From assembly GCA_965237765.1 (NCBI GenBank), contig OZ250157.1:2294001-2358000 (forward strand): DNA of 64,000 nt, written 5' to 3'. Every line of letters begins with the position of its first letter. Positions within the stretch are counted from its first letter, which is position 1. Shown piece by piece: positions 24,740 to 33,572 of the stretch. The DNA comes from WTGJ01 sp965237765. Its GTDB lineage: Bacteria; Chloroflexota; Anaerolineae; Aggregatilineales; Phototrophicaceae. The position numbers and the translations under genes were made by a program. Under the pieces are notes generated by a model. That model searched no databases and was not told the origin of the DNA. It saw nothing but the letters and a program-made list of their open reading frames with translations.

Positions 24740-25539
24740 TGAGCGAGCTGGTCTTCATCAAGCTGGGCGGCTCACTCATCACCAATAAGCGGGCGGAAGC
24801 GAGCTATCGATCAGAGACGGTACTCGCGATCGGCGAAACTTTGCGCGCGGTGATTGCGGAACGACCGGAATTACGCCTGCTCCTGGGGCATGGGAGCGGC
24901 TCCTTCGGGCATATGGCGGCGGCGCGGCACGGGACGCGTGCAGGCGTTGCGAGCGAGGAGCAATGGCGTGGTTTTGCCGAAGTGGCAAACGCCGCGGCTG
25001 AGCTGAACCGACTCGTGCGGGATGACCTGCGCGCTTGCCAATTGCCAGTGATGAGCGTGCAGCCATCCGCCAGCGCTTTTTGTGAGGATGGTGATTTGGT
25101 GGCCTTCGCCTGGCCAACATTGCGCGAATTGCTGGCGCGCCACCTTATCCCACTAATTTATGGTGACGTGGTCCTGGATGCGCGCCGCGGTGGCACGATT
25201 GCTTCTACCGAGGAGCAATTTGCGTATCTGGCGCAGCCGCTTGTGCCAAGCCGGATGCTTTTACTTGGGGAAGTGGCGGGCGTATATGATGGAGCAGGCC
25301 AGGTAATTTCGCGCATCACGCCGGTGGATTTTGCGGTCCGCGCGGAACAACTGAGCGGCAGTGCGGGCACGGACGTCACCGGCGGGATGCTGAGCAAAGT
25401 GCGCGCGATGCTGGCGCAGGTTACGAGGCAACCGGCACTGCGAGTCCGCATTATGAGCGGGGAGGATCAGCGCGCATTGCGAGCAGCCATCTTGGAGGAG
25501 CGCACGGACTTACCGGGCACCCTCATAGCTGTATCGTAA
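24739..25539 (+). CDS. Isopentenyl phosphate kinase
   Basis: 266 residues, amino-acid-kinase fold. KLGGSLITNK at the N-terminus and LGHGSGSFGHMAA carry the Gly-rich loop and the conserved catalytic-type His. IYGDVVLD and TDVTGGMLSKV are the other family blocks. It converts isopentenyl phosphate to IPP, the last step of the alternative mevalonate route known mostly from archaea and some Chloroflexota. The first Gly-rich loop reads GHGSGSFGH rather than the more common HGGGSFGH. Last gene of the ubiA-mvk-ipk operon. Confidence 0.9.
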   Translation: MSELVFIKLGGSLITNKRAEASYRSETVLAIGETLRAVIAERPELRLLLGHGSGSFGHMAAARHGTRAGVASEEQWRGFAEVANAAAELNRLVRDDLRACQLPVMSVQPSASAFCEDGDLVAFAWPTLRELLARHLIPLIYGDVVLDARRGGTIASTEEQFAYLAQPLVPSRMLLLGEVAGVYDGAGQVISRITPVDFAVRAEQLSGSAGTDVTGGMLSKVRAMLAQVTRQPALRVRIMSGEDQRALRAAILEERTDLPGTLIAVS

Positions 25540-25553
25540 AGCCTCATCGCGTA

Positions 25554-26324
25554 TCACCGCGGCGTTGCCAGTTCTTCCGCCAGATGATTGACAGCGATAA
25601 CGAGAAGCGTGATCGCGCAACCGGCGCTGAGGGCGATCCAGGGTGCTTGCAGGATGGCGGCTCGCCCTTCGCTTAGCAGCACGCCCCAATCGGTTATGCC
25701 TGGCGCGCCCGCCAGCCCGAGGAAAGTGAGCGCGGCGCTATTGAGGAGCGAATAACTGAAGACGACGGCCGAATAAGCGAATATCACTGATGCGCAATTG
25801 GGCAGGATGTGTTGGCGCAAGATGAATGATTCGCCGGCGCCCTGCGCGCGCGCGGCCAGGACGTATTCGCGCGAATAAACGCTCAGCGCCCGAGCATATG
25901 CGACACGCGCGACAGGGGCAATTTGTGCGCTGCCGACAGCGACGATGATCGCGTCTGTGCCACTGCCGAGCAAGGTGATGACCACCAGGCTCCACAGCAA
26001 ACTGGGCAGGGCCAGCAATGCGTCCACAATGGCGCGGATCGATCGGCTCAACCAGGCGTTTGGTATGGCGGCCATCGTCCCCACCATCATTCCGCCGAAT
26101 ATGGCCAATACCGTAGCCAAGCCGCTTATGCTGAGAGTGCGGCGTGCCCCAATGAGCAAGCGGCTAAAGACATCGCGACCTAACTGGTCGGTGCCGAGCC
26201 AATGCCGCGCGCTCGGCGCTTCGAATTGCGCGCCGCTGAGTGCGCGTGGATCATGCGTCGTTAACGCCGGCGCCAGGAGAGCTGCCAACACGATGAGCGC
26301 GATGATGATCAGCGCGGGTTTCAC
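25554..26324 (-). CDS. Dpp/Opp-type ABC permease, DppC-like
   Basis: 256 residues with about six membrane helices and the inner-membrane-permease block around AYARALSVYSREYVLAARAQGAGES, the EAA loop that contacts the ATPases. The LGTDQLGRDVFSRLL stretch is typical of DppC/OppC. The GTG at 26324 overlaps the stop of the DppB gene as GTGA, so the frame further upstream is not used. No ATPase gene follows; the operon ends here, convergent with the isopentenyl phosphate kinase gene. Confidence 0.87.
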   Translation of the reverse strand: MKPALIIIALIVLAALLAPALTTHDPRALSGAQFEAPSARHWLGTDQLGRDVFSRLLIGARRTLSISGLATVLAIFGGMMVGTMAAIPNAWLSRSIRAIVDALLALPSLLWSLVVITLLGSGTDAIIVAVGSAQIAPVARVAYARALSVYSREYVLAARAQGAGESFILRQHILPNCASVIFAYSAVVFSYSLLNSAALTFLGLAGAPGITDWGVLLSEGRAAILQAPWIALSAGCAITLLVIAVNHLAEELATPR

Positions 26325-27220
26325 GTTGTCGCTCGGATTCGCGGATCCAGCAAGCGGTAACACAGCTCGGCGGCGGTGTTCACCACAACGAAAACGAGCG
26401 TGGAAAATATGACGATGCCCTGTACGACAGGGTAATCCTGGTTAATGGTGCGGTCGAGAAGCAATCGCCCGAGGCCAGGCCGGTTGAAGATGGCCTCCGT
26501 CATCACGGCACCGCCCATCAGCCAGCCGAATTGCACGGCGATCACGCTCACGGTTGGCAATAACGCTACACGCATTACGTGTTCAAAGAGGATGTGAGCT
26601 GGTGAGAGACCTTTCGCTTGTGCCACGCGCGCGAAATCGGCGCCCAAGGCTGCGCGGACTTCGGACGCGACCAGGCGAGCGATGCTCCCCATCCCGCCGA
26701 AACCCAGAACGACCACGGGGAGCCAGCTGCGCAGCCAGGCGCTTTGACTGCCAGTAGCCGTTAGCAAGAGCGCCAGCGTCGCTGTCCAGTAGACGGGGAT
26801 GGCGAGCGAGAGGCTGGCACAAATACGCGCGAGTTTGCACCAGACCCCAGCGCGCGGCGATGCGCTCAACGTGCCGATGGGTATGCCAAGAACAACAGCG
26901 AGGATGATCGCGCTAAACGCCAGGTACGCGCTGGGCCCTAGGCGCGGCGCGAGCAAATCCTGCACCGGCGAGCCATCCAATAGCGAAACGCCGAGTTTTC
27001 CGCGCGCCAGCCCGGCCAAGTAAGAGGCATATTGTTGTAAGAGGGGCGCATCCAAACTGAGGGCGGCGCGACGGGCAGCGATTTCTTTGGGAGATGCGTT
27101 CGCTTCCGCCAATTGAGCGCTGATGGCGTCGCCGGGCAAGAGGCGTAGAGCGAAGAAAGCGAGGGTAACCGCCAACCAAATCGTGAACAGCGTGGTGGCG
27201 AATAGCCGGCTCAGCTTCAC
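26321..27220 (-). CDS. Dpp/Opp-type ABC permease, DppB-like
   Basis: 299 residues from the GTG at 27220, which overlaps the stop of the binding-protein gene as GTGA. N-terminal helix LFATTLFTIWLAVTLAFFAL, RLLPGDAI motif, then the permease core with EVRAALGADFARVAQAKGLSP as the EAA loop. Middle gene of a binding protein-DppB-DppC operon that lacks its two ATPases. Confidence 0.87.
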   Translation of the reverse strand: MKLSRLFATTLFTIWLAVTLAFFALRLLPGDAISAQLAEANASPKEIAARRAALSLDAPLLQQYASYLAGLARGKLGVSLLDGSPVQDLLAPRLGPSAYLAFSAIILAVVLGIPIGTLSASPRAGVWCKLARICASLSLAIPVYWTATLALLLTATGSQSAWLRSWLPVVVLGFGGMGSIARLVASEVRAALGADFARVAQAKGLSPAHILFEHVMRVALLPTVSVIAVQFGWLMGGAVMTEAIFNRPGLGRLLLDRTINQDYPVVQGIVIFSTLVFVVVNTAAELCYRLLDPRIRATT

Positions 27221-28902
27221 GTTTCTGCAGGTAAAAGTCGAACTGTGTAGAGCAGCGGGAACCAACCGTAGGGATCGTATTGCAAGCCGACGACGCGGCG
27301 GGAAGCGGCGTTGATGTTGACAAATTCGACGAGCGGTAAGACGAGCGCCTCACGCATAATGCTTTGTTGGGCACGCGCGTACAACTCGCTCCGCTCGCTG
27401 GCCTCTTCGCTCTGACCGGCGCGTAGCAGGATCTCATCCAGTGTAGCGTCGGCATAACGTGACCAGTTGCGGTTGCCCTCGCTGTGGAAATAGTCAGCGA
27501 GCATCGCGGGATCTGGCCCAAAATTATTGAAAGGTGCTAAATGATAGTCATCCTCATCGATGCGCGCAAGCAGGGCCGCGTAGCCTGGCACGGGTTGAAG
27601 GATGAGGCGGATTTTCACTGCGCGCCATTGCTCTTGTAAGAGTTGCGCGGCATCGGGCAAGAAGTTCCAATTCGGGATGACCATTACGAGCTGCAGCGGC
27701 TTACCCTCGCGCTCGAGCACGCCGTCGTTATCATCGTCGCGATAGCCGGCGTCGGCGAGCAGTTGGCGAGCGCGCTCCGGGTCGTAATCATATTCGGCGC
27801 CGGCGTGGGCATCATAGTAGAGCGTCTTGCTGCCGAGCGGTCCGCGCGCGATGGGCGGGAAGCCCTGATATACGAGCTGGGCGATGGCGCGTCGGTCGGT
27901 GGCGTAAAGCAGGGCCTGACGGACCGATAGCTCGTTCGTGGGCGCGCGGCCGGTGTGAATGAGGAATTGTAGCGGTTGGCCGGGAATGATCGTGGGCAGG
28001 ATCTGGATGGCGTCATTTTCGCTTAAAGATGCGGCGTTTAGTGGCGGCAACTCGCCCATGACGTGCGCCGCGCCGTTTTGCAAGGCGATATGACGCGTCG
28101 GCGGGTCTTCATAGAAGCGAAAGACAATTTTGTTGATGACGTCTTCGGCGAGCGGTGTGAAGAATGACGGCGCCCAGGCATATTCGTCCCAGCGTTCTAG
28201 AACGATTCGATCACCGGGTAAGTATTCGATGAAGCGGAAAGGACCAGTGCCGACCTGATGAAATTGGTAGCGATTACGCGAGTATTCGGTTAACGCAGCC
28301 GGGCTCGCCATCGCCAAATAGACCTGGCTGAGGCCATCCAGGAGCGGTGTGTAAGGTTGGGTCAGTTGGATACGGATCGCGTATTCACTGACGATTTCGT
28401 GGCTCTCGTAGGGGCCGAGCAGGAATTGCGCTTTCTGGGATACCGGCGCTGTTTTGCTCAAGATGCGGTCGAGATTGGCGGCGACGGCGGCAGCATTAAA
28501 AGGTGTGCCGTCGTGGAAGCGGATGTCTTGCCGCAGGACGAATTCGTAAGTGCGGCCATCGGATGAAACACGCCAGCTTTCTGCCAGACCAGGCACGAAT
28601 TCGTTCGTTTCGGGGTGGCGATATAGCAACGTGTCATATACCTGTCGCAGCACAATGCCCAGCTCAGCGGAGGAGTTGATATGGGGGTCGAAGCCACTTG
28701 CTTCCAAGGTCAAGCCATATTGGAGTATGAGCGGATCGGCTCCAAATTCGCTCGTATCGCTCATATCCCCGATCAATAGGTAGATAAACAAGGCAAGCAG
28801 TAAAATCGAGAGGATGATCCACTTGACTCCTGGCGAGAGCGCCCCCGAAGTCAGCGGCCGTTCGCGCTTCATTGGGTGTTGGATGTGACGCCATCGTCGC
28901 AT
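27217..28902 (-). CDS. Peptide-type ABC binding protein with a ubiA-derived N-terminal anchor
   Basis: SBP_bac_5 family, up to 561 residues. The binding domain begins after residue 50 (LTLEASGFDPHINSSAE) and includes GLAESWRVSSDGRTYEFVLR. There is no normal cleavable signal peptide. The first 30 or so residues contain KRERPLTSGALSPG followed by a hydrophobic segment that could anchor the protein; this piece is homologous to the UbiA-type gene at 23.1 kb. Starts at 28902 or 28872 are possible; neither has a Shine-Dalgarno, and an AATACT -10-like box lies a few bases before 28902, so it may be leaderless. First gene of a dppBC-type operon. Confidence 0.85.
   Translation of the reverse strand: MRRWRHIQHPMKRERPLTSGALSPGVKWIILSILLLALFIYLLIGDMSDTSEFGADPLILQYGLTLEASGFDPHINSSAELGIVLRQVYDTLLYRHPETNEFVPGLAESWRVSSDGRTYEFVLRQDIRFHDGTPFNAAAVAANLDRILSKTAPVSQKAQFLLGPYESHEIVSEYAIRIQLTQPYTPLLDGLSQVYLAMASPAALTEYSRNRYQFHQVGTGPFRFIEYLPGDRIVLERWDEYAWAPSFFTPLAEDVINKIVFRFYEDPPTRHIALQNGAAHVMGELPPLNAASLSENDAIQILPTIIPGQPLQFLIHTGRAPTNELSVRQALLYATDRRAIAQLVYQGFPPIARGPLGSKTLYYDAHAGAEYDYDPERARQLLADAGYRDDDNDGVLEREGKPLQLVMVIPNWNFLPDAAQLLQEQWRAVKIRLILQPVPGYAALLARIDEDDYHLAPFNNFGPDPAMLADYFHSEGNRNWSRYADATLDEILLRAGQSEEASERSELYARAQQSIMREALVLPLVEFVNINAASRRVVGLQYDPYGWFPLLYTVRLLPAET
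28831..28880 (-). repeat. ubiA-derived segment at the start of the binding-protein gene
   Basis: Reverse complement matches 23128-23177 inside ubiA at 44 of 50 bases, in the same reading frame. Similarity ends abruptly at both edges. It supplies the anchor region of the binding protein. Confidence 0.85.
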
Positions 28903-29027
28903 CGCTAGTATTTCGTCAGTAATTCACTAGAATTGACGCGCACGAGGCGGATTGTAGCACAACGCCTGGGAAGAAAGGACGGCTTGTCGCTGAAGTCTGG
29001 AGTGAGCGAGCGCCTGATGCCACCGGA

Positions 29028-29903
29028 TTGGAGGGGTTGGCCTCCCTGAGGGTGCAGTGGCGGGCCATCAGCTGGCAGATGGCGTTGCTGACCCTTGTCA
29101 TGCTGTCGGTTTATTTTGTCGTGCGCATCTTGCCCATTGGTACGAATTTCCCCAGCCAGCGAGCAATCGCTTTAGCGTTGGTAGTATGGCCAGTGGCGCT
29201 CTGGTTACTTTTTTCACACCTGCCCAATTCGCGCCTGCGCCGGCCGATTCCGGGCTTGATGTTGGTTTTCGCGGTTTGTTTATTGGGCGCTCGCGGTTTG
29301 GTGCTTCCTTTTGTTGACGGAGTTTTGGAACCGGACCGTTGGTTGCCGGGTGCGCATAGTGTAACGCGGCTCATCGGTTATACGCTCACGGTAGGCTTTG
29401 CGCAAGAATGCGCGCGCTATTTCGTCATTCGTTACACCGTCTGGGAGAGCGGGTTGCGGGCACGTAGGGACGCGGTGGCTTACTGTGCGGCTGGAGCAGT
29501 GGCCTATGCGCTGGCGATTAATATGGATTGGTTCCTTGCGGCCGAAACGAGCGTTGGCGCCATCGCGTTGGGTGTGCTGGAGACGCAGTACCTACAATTC
29601 ACGGGCGCTATGATTCTCGCGTTTGGCATGAGTGAAGTGCGCCTGGCGCACGCACACCCGATAGCGCTGGCACTCGCCACCATGATGGGCGCATTCCAAG
29701 TGGGTCTGCTGATCACGGCGCGAGCAGGTTTGGCGAACGCGTCTTTCGCGCAACCGGTCAGTGCTGCTCGCGGCCTGAATGGCAGTCTCTTAATTTTGGT
29801 AGGCGCACTGGCGTTTGTGGGCATCGCTGCATTGCTTTTCCGGCGGGCCGAGCGACCAACCCCAAGCCAAATTGACACTAGGAGCGGATCAGAAATTGGG
29901 TGA
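29028..29903 (+). CDS. Polytopic membrane protein of unknown function
   Basis: Up to 291 residues with about eight hydrophobic helices. The motif FAQECARYFVIRYTVW in a membrane-proximal helix resembles the ExxR signature of YhfC/PrsW-type intramembrane proteins, but the usual double Glu is not complete and no second histidine motif is obvious, so the similarity is only suggestive. Start is uncertain (TTG at 29028 or GTG at 29052). First gene of a run leading through a small membrane protein, a secreted protease and tlyA. Function unknown. Confidence 0.6.
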   Translation: MEGLASLRVQWRAISWQMALLTLVMLSVYFVVRILPIGTNFPSQRAIALALVVWPVALWLLFSHLPNSRLRRPIPGLMLVFAVCLLGARGLVLPFVDGVLEPDRWLPGAHSVTRLIGYTLTVGFAQECARYFVIRYTVWESGLRARRDAVAYCAAGAVAYALAINMDWFLAAETSVGAIALGVLETQYLQFTGAMILAFGMSEVRLAHAHPIALALATMMGAFQVGLLITARAGLANASFAQPVSAARGLNGSLLILVGALAFVGIAALLFRRAERPTPSQIDTRSGSEIG

Positions 29904-29910
29904 CGGGTTG

Positions 29911-30504
29911 ATGGAGTCAGAGGGCACCGTTTTGTCTTTTCGCCGACAATTTGTCAGCGACACGTTTATGTGGACGTTATTGGTGCTGGTCATCACAGCC
30001 GCAATTTTCTTGCGTCAGCAAACACTCTTTGCTAGTCGCGAATTTGTCGATGAATCCGCCGGTATCCGATTGGATTATCCGGCGAATTGGTTGTTGGAAG
30101 AAAGTGAGAACACCATCTTCCGCGTGGTCGACGTGGCGAATCCGCGCTACGAGACGACCATGCAAATTCGCATCATTCCGGTGCGAATTTTGCCACCGGT
30201 CAGCGGATACACCGTGCTTTATTCGCTTTCGGTGGATTACGCTGGCATGCTCGCCAATTTCCGCACACTGGATTTCCCGTTGCTATCTTTTGGCGCGTAC
30301 GAAGATGTCCGTGGCATGTCCTATACTTTCGTCAGCAGCGGAAGCAACCCACTCATCCAACAGGATGTTGTCGTGGTGCGGGGGCTGGACCTGGTGCTGA
30401 TACAACGTGGACAGGCATTCGTGATCAGTTACCGTGTAGCTGCTGAAGAATACGAAACGCAGCTGCCCTTCTTCCAGCGATTCGCGGAAAGCCTGGAATT
30501 ATGA
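29911..30504 (+). CDS. Membrane-anchored protein with PsbP-like C-terminal domain
   Basis: 197 residues. N-terminal cytoplasmic stub, one membrane helix (MWTLLVLVITAAIFL) and an outside domain starting with AGIRLDYPANWLLEE, which resembles PsbP/PsbP-like extracytoplasmic domains found in secreted lipoproteins. The ATG at 29911 follows the upstream stop by seven bases. Its stop overlaps the start of the secreted protease gene (ATGA), so the two are likely made together. Function unknown. Confidence 0.65.
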   Translation: MESEGTVLSFRRQFVSDTFMWTLLVLVITAAIFLRQQTLFASREFVDESAGIRLDYPANWLLEESENTIFRVVDVANPRYETTMQIRIIPVRILPPVSGYTVLYSLSVDYAGMLANFRTLDFPLLSFGAYEDVRGMSYTFVSSGSNPLIQQDVVVVRGLDLVLIQRGQAFVISYRVAAEEYETQLPFFQRFAESLEL

Positions 30505-32756
30505 GGGGCACGATCGTGTGCAAGTTGTGGAAATTGATGCGCGTGCTGGCGCTGATAGCGGTGGGCCTGGGTGGGTCGAAGCTGGCTTCGGCGCAACAAA
30601 CAGCCGCTGTGAATATCGAGCGTTTGCAAGGCGCGACAGTGCTCGTCATTCAGGCGCGTGAAATCAGTAACGCGCTGGTGGAAACTTGTGTCGGTTCGGG
30701 TACGCTCATCTGGCGCGATGGCCTCATCTTGACGAATGCGCATATCGTCGCGCAATCGCAAATATGCAATGGCGATCGATTGCTAATTGCTATCAGTAAG
30801 AGATTGGATGAGCCGCCTGTACCCAGCTTCCGTGCCGAAATTGTGCAAGTTGATCATGGGCGCGATCTGGCGCTCTTGCAAATACGCCAGGATTTGGACG
30901 GCCGTTCACTAGACCCCCGAACGCTCACCCTGCCCTATGTCGAACTCGGCGATTCGGCTAATACCCAGCTGGATGACACCATCTTCATACTCGGTTACGA
31001 AGGCATCGGTGACGCGCCAATTCAGAGCGTTAGCGGCCTGTTGCGCGGCACAATCAGTGGCTTTTTAGCGGAGCCAAGCGGCGGTGACCGTGCCTGGCTG
31101 AAAACGGATGTGCCGATCCCAGGCATGATGTCTGGCGGCGGTGCTTATGATTTGGCCGGGCGACTGATTGGCGTACCGACTTCTTCGCCGCTCATCACAG
31201 GCGGATCAGGAGAATGTGTCGCGCTACGGGATAGCAACAGTGATGGATTTGTCGATGGCGCAGATCGTTGCATTCCCCTGGGCGCGAATAGTAACGCCTT
31301 GCGCCCGGTGAATATGGTGCAGCCATTGTTTCGTGCAGCGACGCTCGGTTTAACGGCAGAGGATTTGCCAAGCGAAGAAACGGCGCTCGGACCGGCTTCC
31401 AGCGTGTCACGTTTGTATTTTGCCTCCACTGTGCGCGATGGCCAGCCGAACACTGTCATTGCTAGTTTGCCAGCCAACCCCACCAGCCTTTACCTATTCT
31501 TCGACTATCACGATATGAAACCGGAAACGGTCTACGAAATCCGCGTCATCGTCCAGGGCGTGCCGAATCAGACGCTCTCGTTGGCGCCAGTGCGTTGGAG
31601 CGGCGAGCGGGAAGGAACATGGTATTTCGGCAGTAGCGGCCAGGCGCTCCCGAACGGCCGCTATCAATTCACGGTCTTCATTGATGGCGCCGCCGCCGCC
31701 ACGCGCAGCATCCTGATCGGCGTAGAAAGCGAAAATCCGCCCAACTTCACCGACTTGGTCTTCGGACTGACCGATGGAAGTGGCAATTTTTCGGGCAGCG
31801 GTTTTCTCTTGCCAGTCGGCGAAATAGCGACAGCGCGTTTCATTTACCAAAATATGCCTCCTGGTACACCCTGGCAAGCGCGTTGGTATTACGAAGGAGT
31901 GCTCTCGAGCAGTAGCGAAGGCGCCTGGTTGGATAGCGCGAACGGTATCAAGGAAATCAGCATTGCGCCGACGGGTGGATTGTTGCCAGGGCGCTATCGT
32001 CTGGAACTGGGGATCGAAAGCCGCCTGGCAGCGACGGCCGATTTCGTTATTGCTGGGGGATCACCGGCAACCTTACCGCGAATATTTGAGAATTTGCGCT
32101 TTATCGCAGCCGAAACCAGCGCGGCTGCGCGCATCGAGGCGTCCGCCAACACGTTTTCCAGCGGCATGAGCTCGCTCTTCGCCCTCTTCGATTGGCGTCA
32201 GTTGGCGGCAGGGATCCCCTGGCGCGCGCGCTGGCTCGTGGATGAGTCGATCTTCTTCGAGCAACAGACCCTCTGGCGTGGAGCGAGCAGCGGCTCTGGT
32301 ATTCCCACACAGCTGCGGGCACGCGAACAATTCCCCGATGGCACTTATCGTTTTGAACTGGAGGTAGCAGGCGTCGTCGTCGCCGGCGCCGAATTCCTGG
32401 TGGGTATCGGCCAGCTGCCCGTCGAAGAAGTGAGCGAACCGAGCGGCATTCGACTGAGCGGGCGGGTCGTAGATGCGGAAACCGGGGCAGGCATCGTGGG
32501 CGCCAGCTTCATCCTCATCAGCGAAGATTTCGCGGTGGAAGACTGGGAATGGGATGAAGCGCAGATCTTCGCCCGCACTCGTAGCGATATCCAGGGCGAT
32601 TTCCAATTCGCCCCCCTCTTACAATACCGTACGCCCTATAGCGTTTACGTCTCGACGCGTGGCTATTTGCCCGTCACAGCGGATGGTTTCATCGTTACCG
32701 AAACGACCGCTGATCCGCTGGAATTGCGCATCGAGATGACGCACGACCGGCCATGA
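30501..32756 (+). CDS. Secreted trypsin-like serine protease with C-terminal carboxypeptidase-regulatory-like domain
   Basis: 751 residues. Signal peptide ends near KLASAQQ. The trypsin-like domain (about residues 35-270) has His in ILTNAHIV, Asp in DHGRDLALLQI and a probable nucleophile Ser in PGMMSGGGAYD, where most Do-type proteases have GNSGGP. Two central regions of about 120 residues each repeat beta-rich blocks (WSGEREGTWYFGSSGQ and related). The C-terminus (about residues 650-751) is a carboxypeptidase regulatory-like fold (SGRVVDAETGAGIVGASF). Overlaps both neighbours by four bases (ATGA). Confidence 0.82.
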   Translation: MRGTIVCKLWKLMRVLALIAVGLGGSKLASAQQTAAVNIERLQGATVLVIQAREISNALVETCVGSGTLIWRDGLILTNAHIVAQSQICNGDRLLIAISKRLDEPPVPSFRAEIVQVDHGRDLALLQIRQDLDGRSLDPRTLTLPYVELGDSANTQLDDTIFILGYEGIGDAPIQSVSGLLRGTISGFLAEPSGGDRAWLKTDVPIPGMMSGGGAYDLAGRLIGVPTSSPLITGGSGECVALRDSNSDGFVDGADRCIPLGANSNALRPVNMVQPLFRAATLGLTAEDLPSEETALGPASSVSRLYFASTVRDGQPNTVIASLPANPTSLYLFFDYHDMKPETVYEIRVIVQGVPNQTLSLAPVRWSGEREGTWYFGSSGQALPNGRYQFTVFIDGAAAATRSILIGVESENPPNFTDLVFGLTDGSGNFSGSGFLLPVGEIATARFIYQNMPPGTPWQARWYYEGVLSSSSEGAWLDSANGIKEISIAPTGGLLPGRYRLELGIESRLAATADFVIAGGSPATLPRIFENLRFIAAETSAAARIEASANTFSSGMSSLFALFDWRQLAAGIPWRARWLVDESIFFEQQTLWRGASSGSGIPTQLRAREQFPDGTYRFELEVAGVVVAGAEFLVGIGQLPVEEVSEPSGIRLSGRVVDAETGAGIVGASFILISEDFAVEDWEWDEAQIFARTRSDIQGDFQFAPLLQYRTPYSVYVSTRGYLPVTADGFIVTETTADPLELRIEMTHDRP

Positions 32757-33544
32757 AGGGCGAACGGCTGGATCGCAGTTTGTTGGCGCGAGGTATGGTA
32801 GCCAGTCGCGCTGAGGCTCAGGCCTTGATCGCAGATGGCAAAGTTCGTTTGGACGGAAAAATCGCGCGGAAGCCGGCGCAACTTTGCCCTCTAGAGGCGC
32901 GAATTGTGATTGGGGAGAGCCAGCGTTATGTCAGCCGTGGCGGCGAGAAATTGGCTGGCGCGCTGGCCGCATTTCAATTTTCACCACATGGCATGATTTG
33001 CGCTGACGTGGGCGCGAGCGCGGGGGGCTTCACCGATTGCCTTTTGCAGGCGGGTGCCGCTCGCGTGTATGCCATCGATGTTGGCCGTGGGCAATTGCAT
33101 CCGCGTCTGAGGCAAGACGAGCGTGTGATCGCACGGGAAAACTGCAACGCGCGTCATTTGACAACACTATCAGAGCCAATCAAACTGTTGGTCGTGGATG
33201 TATCCTTTATTTCGTTGTCGAAATTGTTGCCTGTGATGGTCAATTGGTTGGCGGTGGAGGCGGAAATCCTGGCGCTAATCAAGCCACAATTCGAATTAGG
33301 TCCTGGCGCGGTCAACCGGAGTGGTGTCGTTCGTAAACCGGAAAAGCGACGCGCGGCAATACTCTCGGTGATCGCGGCAGCGCGTGCGCTGGGGTTGCGG
33401 CCGCGTAAGTTGGCCCGCTCTTGTTTGCGCGGCCCAGCGGGCAACGTGGAGTATTTTGCGCGTCTCGGTTGGGGTTGCGGCGAGGCGCGCGGGGATGCGT
33501 CACTGTTGCGCAACCTGGCTGCCGACGTAAGCCACCCTACATAA
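32753..33544 (+). CDS. tlyA: TlyA-family rRNA 2'-O-methyltransferase
   Basis: 263 residues. N-terminal S4 RNA-binding domain (ERLDRSLLARGMVASRAEAQ) and an FtsJ-type methyltransferase domain with the SAM loop ADVGASAGGFTDCLL and catalytic-type Lys and Asp in DVSFISLSKLLP. TlyA proteins methylate 16S and 23S rRNA ribose and set capreomycin sensitivity in mycobacteria. Overlaps the protease gene (ATGA) and is followed after 28 bases by lepA. Confidence 0.9.
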   Translation: MKGERLDRSLLARGMVASRAEAQALIADGKVRLDGKIARKPAQLCPLEARIVIGESQRYVSRGGEKLAGALAAFQFSPHGMICADVGASAGGFTDCLLQAGAARVYAIDVGRGQLHPRLRQDERVIARENCNARHLTTLSEPIKLLVVDVSFISLSKLLPVMVNWLAVEAEILALIKPQFELGPGAVNRSGVVRKPEKRRAAILSVIAAARALGLRPRKLARSCLRGPAGNVEYFARLGWGCGEARGDASLLRNLAADVSHPT

Positions 33545-33572
33545 TTGGCGCGGGCGCGCCCATAATCGCTAC

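Noticed and set aside
33545..33561. GC palindrome upstream of lepA as terminator or operator
   Set aside because: GGGCGCGCCC is short, has no T tail and no matching site elsewhere; kept only as context for the lepA start.
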